Assembly (NCBI GenBank): GCA_046704245.1
Contig: JBJKSD010000010.1
Location: 1-17,511 of the forward strand
Source: UBA660 sp046704245
GTDB taxonomy: Bacteria; Bacillota_I; Bacilli_A; RF39; UBA660
Length of the DNA stretch: 17,511 nt
Direction: 5' to 3'
The stretch's first letter is position 1, and each line of letters begins with the position of its first letter. Below are positions 1-5,874 of this stretch, piece after piece. The position numbers and the translations under genes are program-made. A model generated the notes under the pieces. The model saw nothing but the letters and a program-made list of their open reading frames with translations, searched no databases and was not told where the DNA came from.

Positions 1-176
1 CAATGGTTCCTATTACTACTTTTGGTCATCTATTAATTCATGGAGCTTTAGATCGGGCTCAAGAAGTAGGTTTAATGGGTTTAGCTATGGGTATGTTCGA
101 TTTAACATCATCAGGTATCACAGCTGCCATTATTATTGCTTTCTTTATGACTATGATTTTTAAAGCTAGAGATTAA
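1..176 (+). CDS. spoVAE: Stage V sporulation protein AE (SpoVAE), C-terminal part
   Basis: Only the last 57 codons (reading from position 3) are in the window; the gene begins upstream. The readable tail contains VPITTFGHLLIHGAL, then MGMFDLTSSGITAAI, a hydrophobic helix and a final FKARD. This matches the conserved end of SpoVAE (PIT-FG--L-HGA, then TSAGI-AAI and FKP). SpoVAE is a small membrane protein of the SpoVA channel, which moves dipicolinic acid and calcium into the forespore and releases them at germination. The rest of a spoVA operon is expected upstream. The related SpoVAC shares part of the fold, but the tail motif fits SpoVAE better. The gene stops 14 bases from the end of the convergent gene downstream, and the two share a terminator hairpin. 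Confidence 0.85.
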   Translation, partial: MVPITTFGHLLIHGALDRAQEVGLMGLAMGMFDLTSSGITAAIIIAFFMTMIFKARD

Positions 177-200
177 AAAAATCCTAACCTTAGTTAGGAT
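175..200 (-). terminator. Rho-independent terminator, mainly for the leftward RNHCP gene
   Basis: An 8-bp perfect stem (181-188 with 193-200, ATCCTAAC/GTTAGGAT) has a four-base loop. Read leftward it is followed by a run of six T (the A-run at 175-180), a classic terminator. Read rightward the tail is only TTGATAATTT, so it may work weakly for spoVAE as well. The stop codon of the leftward gene lies in the hairpin at 190-192. Confidence 0.75.
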
Positions 201-492
201 TTGATAATTTAATAATAAGATCCATATTATCATCTTTAGCCATAATATTTTTAATTATTTGTTTACACTTCTCACACTTATAAATAATTTTATAAGTGTT
301 TTTAAATTTTTCAATCCCAATAGGTTTTAATAATCCTTGACAAGAGTTAGCTCTATCGCCCGGATTAATATCTACATGCTTAGCATATAGACAGTATGGA
401 CAATGATCTCTTGCTGTATATCCTAATGGTTTAACATCTTTATGACAATTATCACATATAAATTCATCGTCAATCATATTAAATTTTTTCAT
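190..492 (-). CDS. RNHCP domain zinc-ribbon protein
   Basis: A 100-residue protein with seven cysteines: CDNC at 13-16, CPYC at 31-34, C51, and CEKC at 73-76. The central stretch ARDHCPYCLYAKHVD followed by PGDR and C-G is the signature of the RNHCP family (named after its Arg-Asn-His-Cys-Pro motif), whose molecular role is unknown; zinc binding is inferred from the paired CxxC motifs. Here the eponymous Asn is Asp (residue 29). The start has an AGGTGA ribosome site at 502-497, four bases before the ATG. The gene is single, divergent from the HhH-GPD gene and convergent with spoVAE, and the predicted transcript begins essentially at the ribosome site. Confidence 0.75.
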   Translation of the reverse strand: MKKFNMIDDEFICDNCHKDVKPLGYTARDHCPYCLYAKHVDINPGDRANSCQGLLKPIGIEKFKNTYKIIYKCEKCKQIIKNIMAKDDNMDLIIKLSNPN

Positions 493-508
493 ATTTTCAC
501 CTATAGAA

Positions 509-540
509 ATTATAACATATATCGATAATTATGTTATAAT
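509..540. promoter_or_regulatory. Symmetric divergent promoter pair
   Basis: ATTATAACAT (509-518) and ATGTTATAAT (531-540) are a perfect 10-bp inverted repeat separated by 12 bases. Each half holds an extended -10 box TGTTATAAT, one facing left (517-509) towards the RNHCP gene and one facing right (532-540) towards the HhH-GPD gene. Seventeen bases upstream of each -10 box lies ATAACA, a 4/6 match to a -35 box, which is part of the opposite promoter's -10 region. The two promoters therefore occupy the same DNA and probably compete for polymerase. Confidence 0.65.
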
Positions 541-559
541 AAAAAACCAAGGTGGTTAG

Positions 560-1324
560 ATGATTAAAGAAGATCTTATGGCTATTAGAAACTTGTTACA
601 AGAAAGAAGTATAAAAATCATGAATGGAATAGATGATGATTTTCTTTTTTCACCCAAATCAGAAGTAAATGATTTAATTAAAGATATTGAATACCAACCG
701 ATGGCTTTTATAATTGGATGTCTGGTCAGTCGTCAGATTAGATCAGAGTTAGCATTTGAAGTTCCATATAAAATTAAACAAATATTGGGTGATTTAAATA
801 TCGATACTTTAAGTAAATTAAATTATGAAGAATGGACATCAATTTTTATTAATTATCATTTACATCGTTTACCTAGACAAATGGCTCTAACTGTCTATAA
901 AGGTATATTATTAATAAATAATCAATATAATGGTAATCCTCATAATATATGGAATGATAATCCAAGTAGTAAAGATGTAGTAGAACGTTTTGAGCAGTTT
1001 TATGGAGTGGGTCAAAAAATCTCAACAATGGCTGCTAATATCTTAGTTCGTGATTTAAAAGTTCCATTTAAAGATAAAAGTGGCATTGATATATCTACTG
1101 ATATACAAGTTATGAAAGTTTTTACCAGATTAGGTTTAATTACTAATCAACATGCTAAAGAAGAAGCTATAATGATGGGTAGAACAATAAACCCCGAATA
1201 TCCTGGTATTATCGATTTTGCTACCTGGGAAATAGGGCGTAACTATTGCCATAATAATAATCCAACATGTCCCAATTGTTATATGCAAAAAGTTTGTCAT
1301 CATGTTTTAGTTAAAAAAAGATAA
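560..1324 (+). CDS. HhH-GPD family DNA glycosylase with [4Fe-4S] cluster (endonuclease III-like)
   Basis: A 254-residue protein. Near the C-terminus four cysteines (C230, C237, C240, C246) form the exact C-X6-C-X2-C-X5-C iron-sulphur motif of endonuclease III and MutY. Upstream, FYGVGQK (residues 147-153) is the helix-hairpin-helix, with K153 at the catalytic lysine position, and D181 (STDIQVMKVF) matches the conserved aspartate. These residues suggest removal of damaged bases with possible AP-lyase activity. K153 and D181 are 28 residues apart, versus 18 (K120/D138) in E. coli Nth, so this is a divergent subfamily and the substrate cannot be named. Start: ATG 560 behind AAGGTGG (549-555). 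Promoter: the rightward half of the divergent pair. No terminator is visible before scpA. Confidence 0.75.
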   Translation: MIKEDLMAIRNLLQERSIKIMNGIDDDFLFSPKSEVNDLIKDIEYQPMAFIIGCLVSRQIRSELAFEVPYKIKQILGDLNIDTLSKLNYEEWTSIFINYHLHRLPRQMALTVYKGILLINNQYNGNPHNIWNDNPSSKDVVERFEQFYGVGQKISTMAANILVRDLKVPFKDKSGIDISTDIQVMKVFTRLGLITNQHAKEEAIMMGRTINPEYPGIIDFATWEIGRNYCHNNNPTCPNCYMQKVCHHVLVKKR

Positions 1325-1332
1325 TATTTCTA

Positions 1333-1341
1333 TGATATAAT
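1333..1341 (+). promoter_or_regulatory. Extended -10 promoter of scpA
   Basis: TGATATAAT just after the preceding stop codon, with no recognisable -35 box. It lies 24 bases before the scpA start codon and implies a leader of about 17 bases. It belongs to the same TGnTATAAT class as six other rightward promoters in the window. Confidence 0.5.
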
Positions 1342-1365
1342 TGTTATGTTATAAGGAGTGTAATA

Positions 1366-2091
1366 ATGAAATATACTGTTACCATTAATGAATTCGAAGG
1401 GCCATTAGATTTATTACTTCATTTAATAAAAGAAGCAGAAATTGATATATTTGATATTTCAATTGAAGCTAATACTAAACAATATTTAGATTATATAAGA
1501 CAGATGGAAGAATTAAATCTATCAATTGCTTCTGAATATTTAGTAATGGCTGCTGATTTAATTGAAATGAAATCCCGTTCATTATTACCTAATAATCAAA
1601 TGGCTGAAGAAGATGAATATGAAGAAGATCCTCGTGAAGCTTTAATAAAGAAATTATTAGCATATAAAAAATATAAAGATATAACTAGTGAATTTAAAAA
1701 ATTAGAAGAATCTAGACAAGAAATATTTACTAAATTACCTTCTAGTTTAAAACCATATGCTGATCAAAATACTCCTATTAAAAGTAATGGCGTAGGTATT
1801 TCTGATCTATTAAATGCTTTTGAGCATTTTCTTGATCGTCAGAAACTTAACAGACCATTATCAACAAAAATTACTAAACGTGAAATATCAGTAGATGAAA
1901 GAAGTAAACAAATAAGAAAAATATTAAAAACTAGAAAACAAGCATCATTTACTTCATTATTTGATATAATGAGTAGAGATTATATAGTAGCTACCTTTTT
2001 AGCTATTCTAGAAATGGCTAGAAAACAAGAATTAGTTATTAAACAAGATAATACTTTTGATGAAATCATCCTAAGTTTAAAGGAGGAATGA
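1366..2091 (+). CDS. scpA: Segregation and condensation protein A
   Basis: A 241-residue kleisin that bridges the Smc head domains and, with ScpB, forms the bacterial condensin that compacts newly replicated origins. The N-terminus (FEGPLDLLLHLIKEAEIDIFDI, taken in two halves around residues 9-30) and the stretch SEYLVMAADLIEMKSRSLLP (53-72) are the family's most conserved segments. The acidic EEDEYEEDPREAL that follows and the C-terminal winged helix (about 175-240) are also typical, as is the length. Start: ATG 1366 with AAGGAGTG at 1353-1360. The stop TGA (2089-2091) lies immediately after the scpB ribosome site, and scpB follows directly, so the two are co-transcribed and probably coupled in translation. 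Confidence 0.95.
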   Translation: MKYTVTINEFEGPLDLLLHLIKEAEIDIFDISIEANTKQYLDYIRQMEELNLSIASEYLVMAADLIEMKSRSLLPNNQMAEEDEYEEDPREALIKKLLAYKKYKDITSEFKKLEESRQEIFTKLPSSLKPYADQNTPIKSNGVGISDLLNAFEHFLDRQKLNRPLSTKITKREISVDERSKQIRKILKTRKQASFTSLFDIMSRDYIVATFLAILEMARKQELVIKQDNTFDEIILSLKEE

Positions 2092-2096
2092 TTATC

Positions 2097-2660
2097 ATGA
2101 ATAAATTAGCTATCTTAGAAGGTTTATTGTTTGTTGTCGGCGATGATGGTTTAAGTATAGACCAAATAGCTGATATTTTAAATATACCAACCGAAGAAAC
2201 AAAACAGTTATTAAAAGATTTACAAACATCTTATAATCATAATAATAGAGGTATAACTATTAATTATTTAGGTAATACTTTTAAACTAACTACCAAACAA
2301 GAACATAAAGAATATTATAAGCGTTTAATAGAAAATCCAACTACTCATATGTTAAGTCAAGCAGCTCTTGAAACTTTAGCTATTATTGCGTATAATGAAC
2401 CAATAACTAGAGTTACTATCGATGAAATTAGAGGTGTTGGTAGTAGTCAAATGGTTCGTAAATTAGTAGCTAAAGGTTTAATAAAAGAAGTAGGAAGATC
2501 AGAATTACCTGGGCGTCCTATTCTATATAAAACAACCGATGAATTCTTAGATTATTTTGGTCTATCTAGTAAAGATGAATTACCCATTATTAATCATAAA
2601 GAAGACGAAGAAATAACCGAAACTGATTTATTTGAATCAAACTATAGAGAAGAAGATTAA
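2097..2660 (+). CDS. scpB: Segregation and condensation protein B
   Basis: The partner of ScpA in the Smc condensin, made of two winged-helix domains. The N-terminus KLAILEGLLFVVGDDGLS, the LSQAALETLAIIAYNEPITR segment and VGRSELPGRPILYKTT, followed by FLDYFGL, are signature ScpB segments. I chose ATG 2097 (187 residues). An in-frame ATG at 2088 overlaps the scpA stop, but it sits only one base after the Shine-Dalgarno AGGAGG (2081-2086), too close to be used, whereas 2097 is ten bases away. The acidic tail after residue 160 is normal for the family. A weak AAGAAG/CTTCTT hairpin ends the gene without a real T-run, so read-through into the tRNA is likely. Confidence 0.93.
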   Translation: MNKLAILEGLLFVVGDDGLSIDQIADILNIPTEETKQLLKDLQTSYNHNNRGITINYLGNTFKLTTKQEHKEYYKRLIENPTTHMLSQAALETLAIIAYNEPITRVTIDEIRGVGSSQMVRKLVAKGLIKEVGRSELPGRPILYKTTDEFLDYFGLSSKDELPIINHKEDEEITETDLFESNYREED

Positions 2661-2671
2661 CTTCTTTATAT

Positions 2672-2758
2672 GCCAGTGTGGTGGAATTGGTAGACGCGCC
2701 GGACTCAAAATCCGGTGAGGTTAAACTCATGTGGGTTCGAGTCCCACCACTGGCACCA
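2672..2758 (+). tRNA. tRNA-Leu (anticodon CAA)
   Basis: An 87-base class II tRNA. The acceptor arms GCCAGTG and CACTGGC pair perfectly. The anticodon stem is CCGGA/TCCGG with the loop CTCAAAA, giving CAA at 2706-2708 (reads UUG). A long variable arm GAG-GTTAAA-CTC is typical of leucine tRNAs, and the T arm carries GGTTCGAGTCC. Discriminator A and the CCA end are encoded. The gene lies 11 bases after scpB and 24 bases before the HD gene, with no convincing promoter or terminator of its own, so it is probably cut out of the scpAB transcript. Confidence 0.97.
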
Positions 2759-2782
2759 ATTAATATATAAGGAGATGTTGTA

Positions 2783-3841
2783 ATGCAGTATATTGATAAA
2801 GTTAAAGGTGAATTAAAGAAATATTTTAATATCTTATGTGATAATGATTATCCATCTTTTATTGAAGATTATATAAAGACTGATGAATTACAACGTTTAG
2901 CAGGTATAGGTACATTTTGTGGTGCCGACTATCAAAAATTACCATCAGCTGACATAAAATATTGGTATTCAAGATTAGATCATAGTATTGTGTGTGCCTT
3001 AATGACATGGCATTTTACTAAAGATAAAGTACAAACTTTAGCAGCTTTATTTCACGATTTAGGTACCCCCACTTTTAGTCATTGTGTCGATTATATGCTG
3101 GATGACTATCTTTATCAAGAAAGTGCTGAATTAGATACTAAAGAGATTATTAGTAACGCTAAACAAATAAAAAAACTATTAAAAAGAGATAATATTACTA
3201 TTGATAATGTATGTAACATAACTAATTATCCAGTAGTAGAAAATAAGAAACCAAAAATTTGTGTCGATCGTTTAGATGGTATTTTAGCTAGTTGTCTTAT
3301 GTGGGGTAGATTTTGGCAAATAGAAGATGTGGAAAAAGTATATAAAAATATTATTATAGCTACTAATGAAGATAATGAACCAGAAATAGCATTTTCCACT
3401 TTAAAAGTAGCTGAAAAATTCTTTGAAGCTTCATGTAAATTTAGTATTATGATGCAGATGAATGATGATAAATTAAGTATGAAACTTATGGGAGATATAT
3501 TAAGATTAGCTATTGATCATAAAATTATTACGGTTGATAATTTATATACTTTATCTGAGCAACAAATTATAGAATTAATGGAAAATAGTAAAGATGAACA
3601 ACTAATTGAAATATGGAATATATTTAAAAATTTAAATTGTATCTATGGTAGTGATACAGAAGTAAAAGATAAATATTGTGTATCTCTTGAGTCTAAAAAA
3701 AGATATGTAAATCCATTATGTAATATTGATGGTAAGATAGATCGGATAATTAATATATCTAATCAAGCAAAACAGTTTTTTAATGAGTATTTAGAATATA
3801 GTGATGCTAAATATGCATATATTGATTATAAAATAAACTAA
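2783..3841 (+). CDS. HD-domain phosphohydrolase, SAMHD1/dGTPase-like
   Basis: A 352-residue cytoplasmic protein. The metal-binding set of the HD superfamily is readable: H67 in RLDHS, the HD pair H91-D92 in ALFHDLG, and D162 in CVDRLDG. The pattern R-(F/L)-(E/D)HS ... HDLG-----SH (H100) resembles the SAMHD1/dGTPase branch rather than the cyclic-di-GMP (HD-GYP) branch, so a nucleotide triphosphohydrolase role is plausible, but the substrate is not established. Start: ATG 2783 with AAGGAG at 2769-2774. No promoter is visible after the tRNA, so the gene probably depends on transcription from scpA or through the tRNA. It ends in a strong terminator that shares its stop codon with the hairpin stem. 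Confidence 0.72.
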   Translation: MQYIDKVKGELKKYFNILCDNDYPSFIEDYIKTDELQRLAGIGTFCGADYQKLPSADIKYWYSRLDHSIVCALMTWHFTKDKVQTLAALFHDLGTPTFSHCVDYMLDDYLYQESAELDTKEIISNAKQIKKLLKRDNITIDNVCNITNYPVVENKKPKICVDRLDGILASCLMWGRFWQIEDVEKVYKNIIIATNEDNEPEIAFSTLKVAEKFFEASCKFSIMMQMNDDKLSMKLMGDILRLAIDHKIITVDNLYTLSEQQIIELMENSKDEQLIEIWNIFKNLNCIYGSDTEVKDKYCVSLESKKRYVNPLCNIDGKIDRIINISNQAKQFFNEYLEYSDAKYAYIDYKIN

Positions 3842-3861
3842 CTTAAGGTTAGTTTATTTTT
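3831..3861 (+). terminator. Terminator after the HD gene
   Basis: ATAAACTAAC (3833-3842) pairs perfectly with GTTAGTTTAT (3848-3857) across a five-base loop. The stem can be extended by A-T pairs on both sides, and T follows to 3861. The stop codon of the HD gene lies in the left arm. Confidence 0.85.
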
Positions 3862-3863
3862 AC

Positions 3864-3892
3864 TTGTAAATATTTTTTAATCATAATATAAT
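3864..3892 (+). promoter_or_regulatory. Promoter of the deoxyribonucleotidase-like gene
   Basis: TTGTAA (3864-3869), a 17-base spacer and TATAAT (3887-3892). The -35 box begins two bases past the T-run of the previous terminator. The predicted start near 3899 gives a leader of about 35 bases, one of the longer ones here. Confidence 0.65.
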
Positions 3893-3934
3893 GAGTATAT
3901 CAATTAATGTAGAATTTTTAATAGGAGTTGGAGT

Positions 3935-4510
3935 ATGAAGATATATTTTGATATGGATGATGTTGGTTGTGATTTCCGTGCTTGTTTATTTGATATCTAT
4001 AGTCAAGAATATGGTGAAGATTGTGGGTATGATGGATGTGATAATTATTATATAGAATATAGTACAGGTATTAAAGCGGATGCTGAATATTTTAAAGAAG
4101 TACTCTATCGTGAAGGTTTATTTCTTAATTTAAAACCAATTCCTGGATACATAGAAATTATCAAAAAATTAATAGATGAAGGTTATGAAGTAAGAATCTT
4201 ATCTCATCCGCAATGGGAAAGCCCATATTGTATGAATGAAAAGATAGCTTGGATAAAAAAACATATGCCTTTCTTCAATTTAAATAATATTATATTTGCT
4301 AAATTAAAAGGAGAAATAGGAGCACCAGGTCGAATATTTATTGATGATGCTCCCCGCAATCTAGAAGCTTGGGAGAAAGCTGGAGGTATTGGTATAGCAT
4401 TTGGTCAGTATAAATATACCAAAGAATGGAAGGGTTATAAAGTAAATGATTTTGATGAACTTTATGACTTAATTAAAAAGATTGAAAAAGAAAATAATAA
4501 TAAGAATTAG
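3935..4510 (+). CDS. HAD-superfamily 5'(3')-deoxyribonucleotidase-like protein (NT5C type)
   Basis: A 191-residue HAD phosphatase. Motif I is FDMDDV (nucleophile D6, general acid D8), motif II ILSHP (S90), a lysine for motif III is at 123 or 125, and motif IV is FIDDAPRN (D137, D138). A stretch before motif II (FLNLKPIPGYIEIIKKL) and the overall length match the C-type 5'(3')-deoxyribonucleotidases, which remove phosphate from deoxynucleoside monophosphates. In most members motif I reads DxDGVLxDF; here it is DMDDVGCDF, with D9 replacing the usual glycine. Substrate preference is inferred only. Start: ATG 3935 with AGGAG at 3923-3927. The gene stands alone between its own promoter and terminator. 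Confidence 0.7.
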   Translation: MKIYFDMDDVGCDFRACLFDIYSQEYGEDCGYDGCDNYYIEYSTGIKADAEYFKEVLYREGLFLNLKPIPGYIEIIKKLIDEGYEVRILSHPQWESPYCMNEKIAWIKKHMPFFNLNNIIFAKLKGEIGAPGRIFIDDAPRNLEAWEKAGGIGIAFGQYKYTKEWKGYKVNDFDELYDLIKKIEKENNNKN

Positions 4511-4532
4511 AACTTACCAAAGTTCTTTTTTT
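4509..4532 (+). terminator. Terminator after the nucleotidase-like gene
   Basis: AGAACTT (4509-4515) pairs with AAGTTCT (4520-4526) across a four-base loop and is followed by a T-run to 4532. Confidence 0.88.
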
Positions 4533-4544
4533 ACCCCCTCTTCA

Positions 4545-4564
4545 TATAATTATATTAATATAAT
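4545..4564 (+). promoter_or_regulatory. Probable -10 region of spoVS
   Basis: Two TATAAT boxes, 4545-4550 and 4559-4564, lie between the previous terminator and spoVS. Neither has an extended TGn or a clear -35 box. I looked for a SigH-type signal (AGGA-TT ... GAAT), which is used by spoVS in Bacillus, and did not see one. Confidence 0.35.
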
Positions 4565-4582
4565 AACAAGGGAGGAAATATT

Positions 4583-4843
4583 ATGGAAACACTTAAAGTC
4601 TCATCTAAATCTAATCCTAATTCAGTAGCCGGAGCTTTAGCTAATGTCTTTAGAGAAAAAGGGGTTGTGGAGATACAAGCAATAGGAGCTGGGGCTTTAA
4701 ATCAATCAATTAAAGCTATAGCTATTGCTAGAGGGTTTGTAGCACCTAGTGGTAAAAATTTAGTATGTATACCAGCTTTTGTCGATATTGTCATTGATGG
4801 TGAAGAAAGGACTGCTATAAAGTTAATAGTTGAAGCTAGATAA
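4583..4843 (+). CDS. spoVS: Stage V sporulation protein S
   Basis: An 86-residue protein that aligns over its full length with the highly conserved SpoVS/Alba-like family: METLKVSSKSNPNSVAGALA at the start, then EIQAIGAGALNQSIKAIAIA, GFVAPSG, PAFVDIVIDGEERTAIK and a final basic residue. In Bacillus SpoVS affects progression to stage V of sporulation (coat and heat resistance) and interacts with septation control; the family has an Alba-like fold, so nucleic-acid binding is suspected. Start: ATG 4583, seven bases after AAGGGAGG (4568-4575). It is monocistronic, with hairpin terminators on both sides. Confidence 0.95.
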   Translation: METLKVSSKSNPNSVAGALANVFREKGVVEIQAIGAGALNQSIKAIAIARGFVAPSGKNLVCIPAFVDIVIDGEERTAIKLIVEAR

Positions 4844-4867
4844 AATCCTACATGGTAGGATTTTTTT
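4842..4867 (+). terminator. Terminator after spoVS
   Basis: AAAATCCTAC (4842-4851) pairs with GTAGGATTTT (4855-4864) with a three-base loop, then T to 4867. The next promoter starts two bases later. Confidence 0.88.
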
Positions 4868-4868
4868 A

Positions 4869-4877
4869 TGTTATAAT
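4869..4877 (+). promoter_or_regulatory. Extended -10 promoter of the methyltransferase gene
   Basis: TGTTATAAT directly after the spoVS terminator T-run. The -35 position falls inside that terminator hairpin and has no match to TTGACA. The predicted transcript starts about 15 bases before the ATG. Confidence 0.6.
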
Positions 4878-4898
4878 TAGATAGATTAGGTGAATATT

Positions 4899-5603
4899 AT
4901 GAGTAAGTATGAATATGGTATATTAGCTAAATACTATGATAAGCTATATAATAAAAAAGATTATGAAAATGAAAGCCAATTTTTAAACTGTATTTTAGCA
5001 AAATATAATGTAAAAAATATCCTTGATGCTGGTTGTGGTACAGGTAGCCATATGAAGTTGCTTGAACAAAAGAATTATTTGTGTACTGGTCTTGATATAA
5101 GTAATGATATGTTATCCATAGCTAAAAATAAAGTTAAAGGTTCTTTATATCAAGGTAATATTATGGATTTTAATTTAAATACTAAATATGATGCTATTAT
5201 ATCTATGTATGCTGTATTTAATCATTTAATAAATCAGGAAGATGCCATTAAAACATTAAAAAACTTTGCAGAACATTTAAGATCTAATGGTATAGTTATA
5301 ATCGATTTACATAATCCTATCACTAGTGGTATTAAATATGATGTTATTAATGGAATAGAAAGAAAAATGAAATGGGATTATAATATTAAAACAAGAATGG
5401 AAAGAACTAGTATAACCTATAATATTGATAATAAATTATTTAAAGATACTCATATCTTTAGAATATATGATCTTAAAGCAATAAAAAAATTTGCTGAAAT
5501 TGCAGGTTTTGATTTTATATCGGCATATGAAAATTATGATATAAATAAGAATGCTAATCCATATTCAAAAAATATTCAAGTATTATTAAAAAAATCCATT
5601 TGA
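4899..5603 (+). CDS. Class I SAM-dependent methyltransferase
   Basis: A 234-residue Rossmann-fold methyltransferase. Motif I is ILDAGCGTGSH (about residues 38-48), which binds S-adenosylmethionine. The acidic end of strand 2 is TGLDIS, motif II is GNIMDF, and motif IV/post-I reads YDAIISMYAVFNHL. The C-terminal half (IVIIDLHNP and onwards) continues the fold with a substrate-side insertion. The target cannot be read from the sequence; small molecules are as likely as macromolecules. Start: an upstream in-frame GTG at 4890 overlaps the ribosome site AGGTGA (4888-4893); the ATG at 4899 is correctly spaced and is chosen. The TGA stop (5601-5603) lies inside the -35 box of the T-box promoter. No separate terminator is visible. 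Confidence 0.82.
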   Translation: MSKYEYGILAKYYDKLYNKKDYENESQFLNCILAKYNVKNILDAGCGTGSHMKLLEQKNYLCTGLDISNDMLSIAKNKVKGSLYQGNIMDFNLNTKYDAIISMYAVFNHLINQEDAIKTLKNFAEHLRSNGIVIIDLHNPITSGIKYDVINGIERKMKWDYNIKTRMERTSITYNIDNKLFKDTHIFRIYDLKAIKKFAEIAGFDFISAYENYDINKNANPYSKNIQVLLKKSI

Positions 5604-5628
5604 CATAATTATTTTTCAATGCTAAACT
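5600..5628 (+). promoter_or_regulatory. Promoter of the serS T-box transcript
   Basis: Consensus TTGACA (5600-5605), a 17-base spacer and TAAACT (5623-5628) preceded by TGC, giving both a perfect -35 box and an extended -10. The -35 box overlaps the stop codon of the methyltransferase gene. An 8-bp inverted repeat TGACATAA/TTATGTCA (5601-5608, 5628-5635) brackets the promoter. Transcription should start near 5635. Confidence 0.6.
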
Positions 5629-5635
5629 TATGTCA

Positions 5636-5856
5636 TAAATCTTTGATAGAGATTAGTAATAAAGATAATTTATTATAGAGAGCTAGTGGTTGGTGAAAAC
5701 TAGTATAAATTTTTTATGAATCAACTCTAGAGTGAAATGAAGAATAAAGTATTCATTTTCGGTTAAACCGTTATCAAAATTAAGATACATAATATATATG
5801 TAATTAGGATGGCACCACGATACTTCGTTCCTATTAAGGGATTAGGTATTTTTTTT
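5636..5856 (+). promoter_or_regulatory. T-box riboswitch, serine specific (serS leader)
   Basis: A complete transcriptional T-box. Stem I base TAGAG/CTCTA (5647-5651, 5725-5729), AGTA box (5655-5658), AGAGAG bulge (5677-5682), distal stem CTAGT/ACTAG (5683-5687, 5699-5703) enclosing the GGTTGGTG-AAA loop, then GAA-TCA-AC with specifier TCA (serine) at 5721-5723. A stem III-like hairpin lies at 5734-5760. The T-box AGGATGGCACCACG is at 5806-5819; its bulge TGGC pairs with a GCCA 3' end, and G is the discriminator base of bacterial tRNA-Ser, which agrees with the specifier. Antiterminator: AGGA/TCCT plus ACG/CGT around the bulge. Competing terminator: 5820-5831 with 5838-5849, then eight T to 5856. 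Uncharged tRNA-Ser should favour read-through into serS. Confidence 0.93.
5820..5856 (+). terminator. Regulated terminator of the T-box leader
   Basis: A 12-pair stem with one mismatch and a few G-T pairs (5820-5831 with 5838-5849), a six-base loop, then eight T. Its left arm includes the bases TTCCT that form the right arm of the antiterminator, so the two structures exclude each other. Confidence 0.85.
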
Positions 5857-5874
5857 ATAAGAAAGGGTGATATG

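Noticed and set aside
2650..2668. AAGAAG/CTTCTT hairpin between scpB and the tRNA as a terminator
   Set aside because: The stem is six pairs and followed only by TATA; too weak to call.
2672..3841. Integrated element at the tRNA-Leu gene
   Set aside because: No integrase, no direct repeat of the tRNA 3' end downstream, and the HD gene has the same composition as its neighbours.
5809..5874. Longer N-terminus for SerRS starting at ATG 5809
   Set aside because: These codons lie inside the T-box and terminator; the correct start follows AAGGG at 5875.
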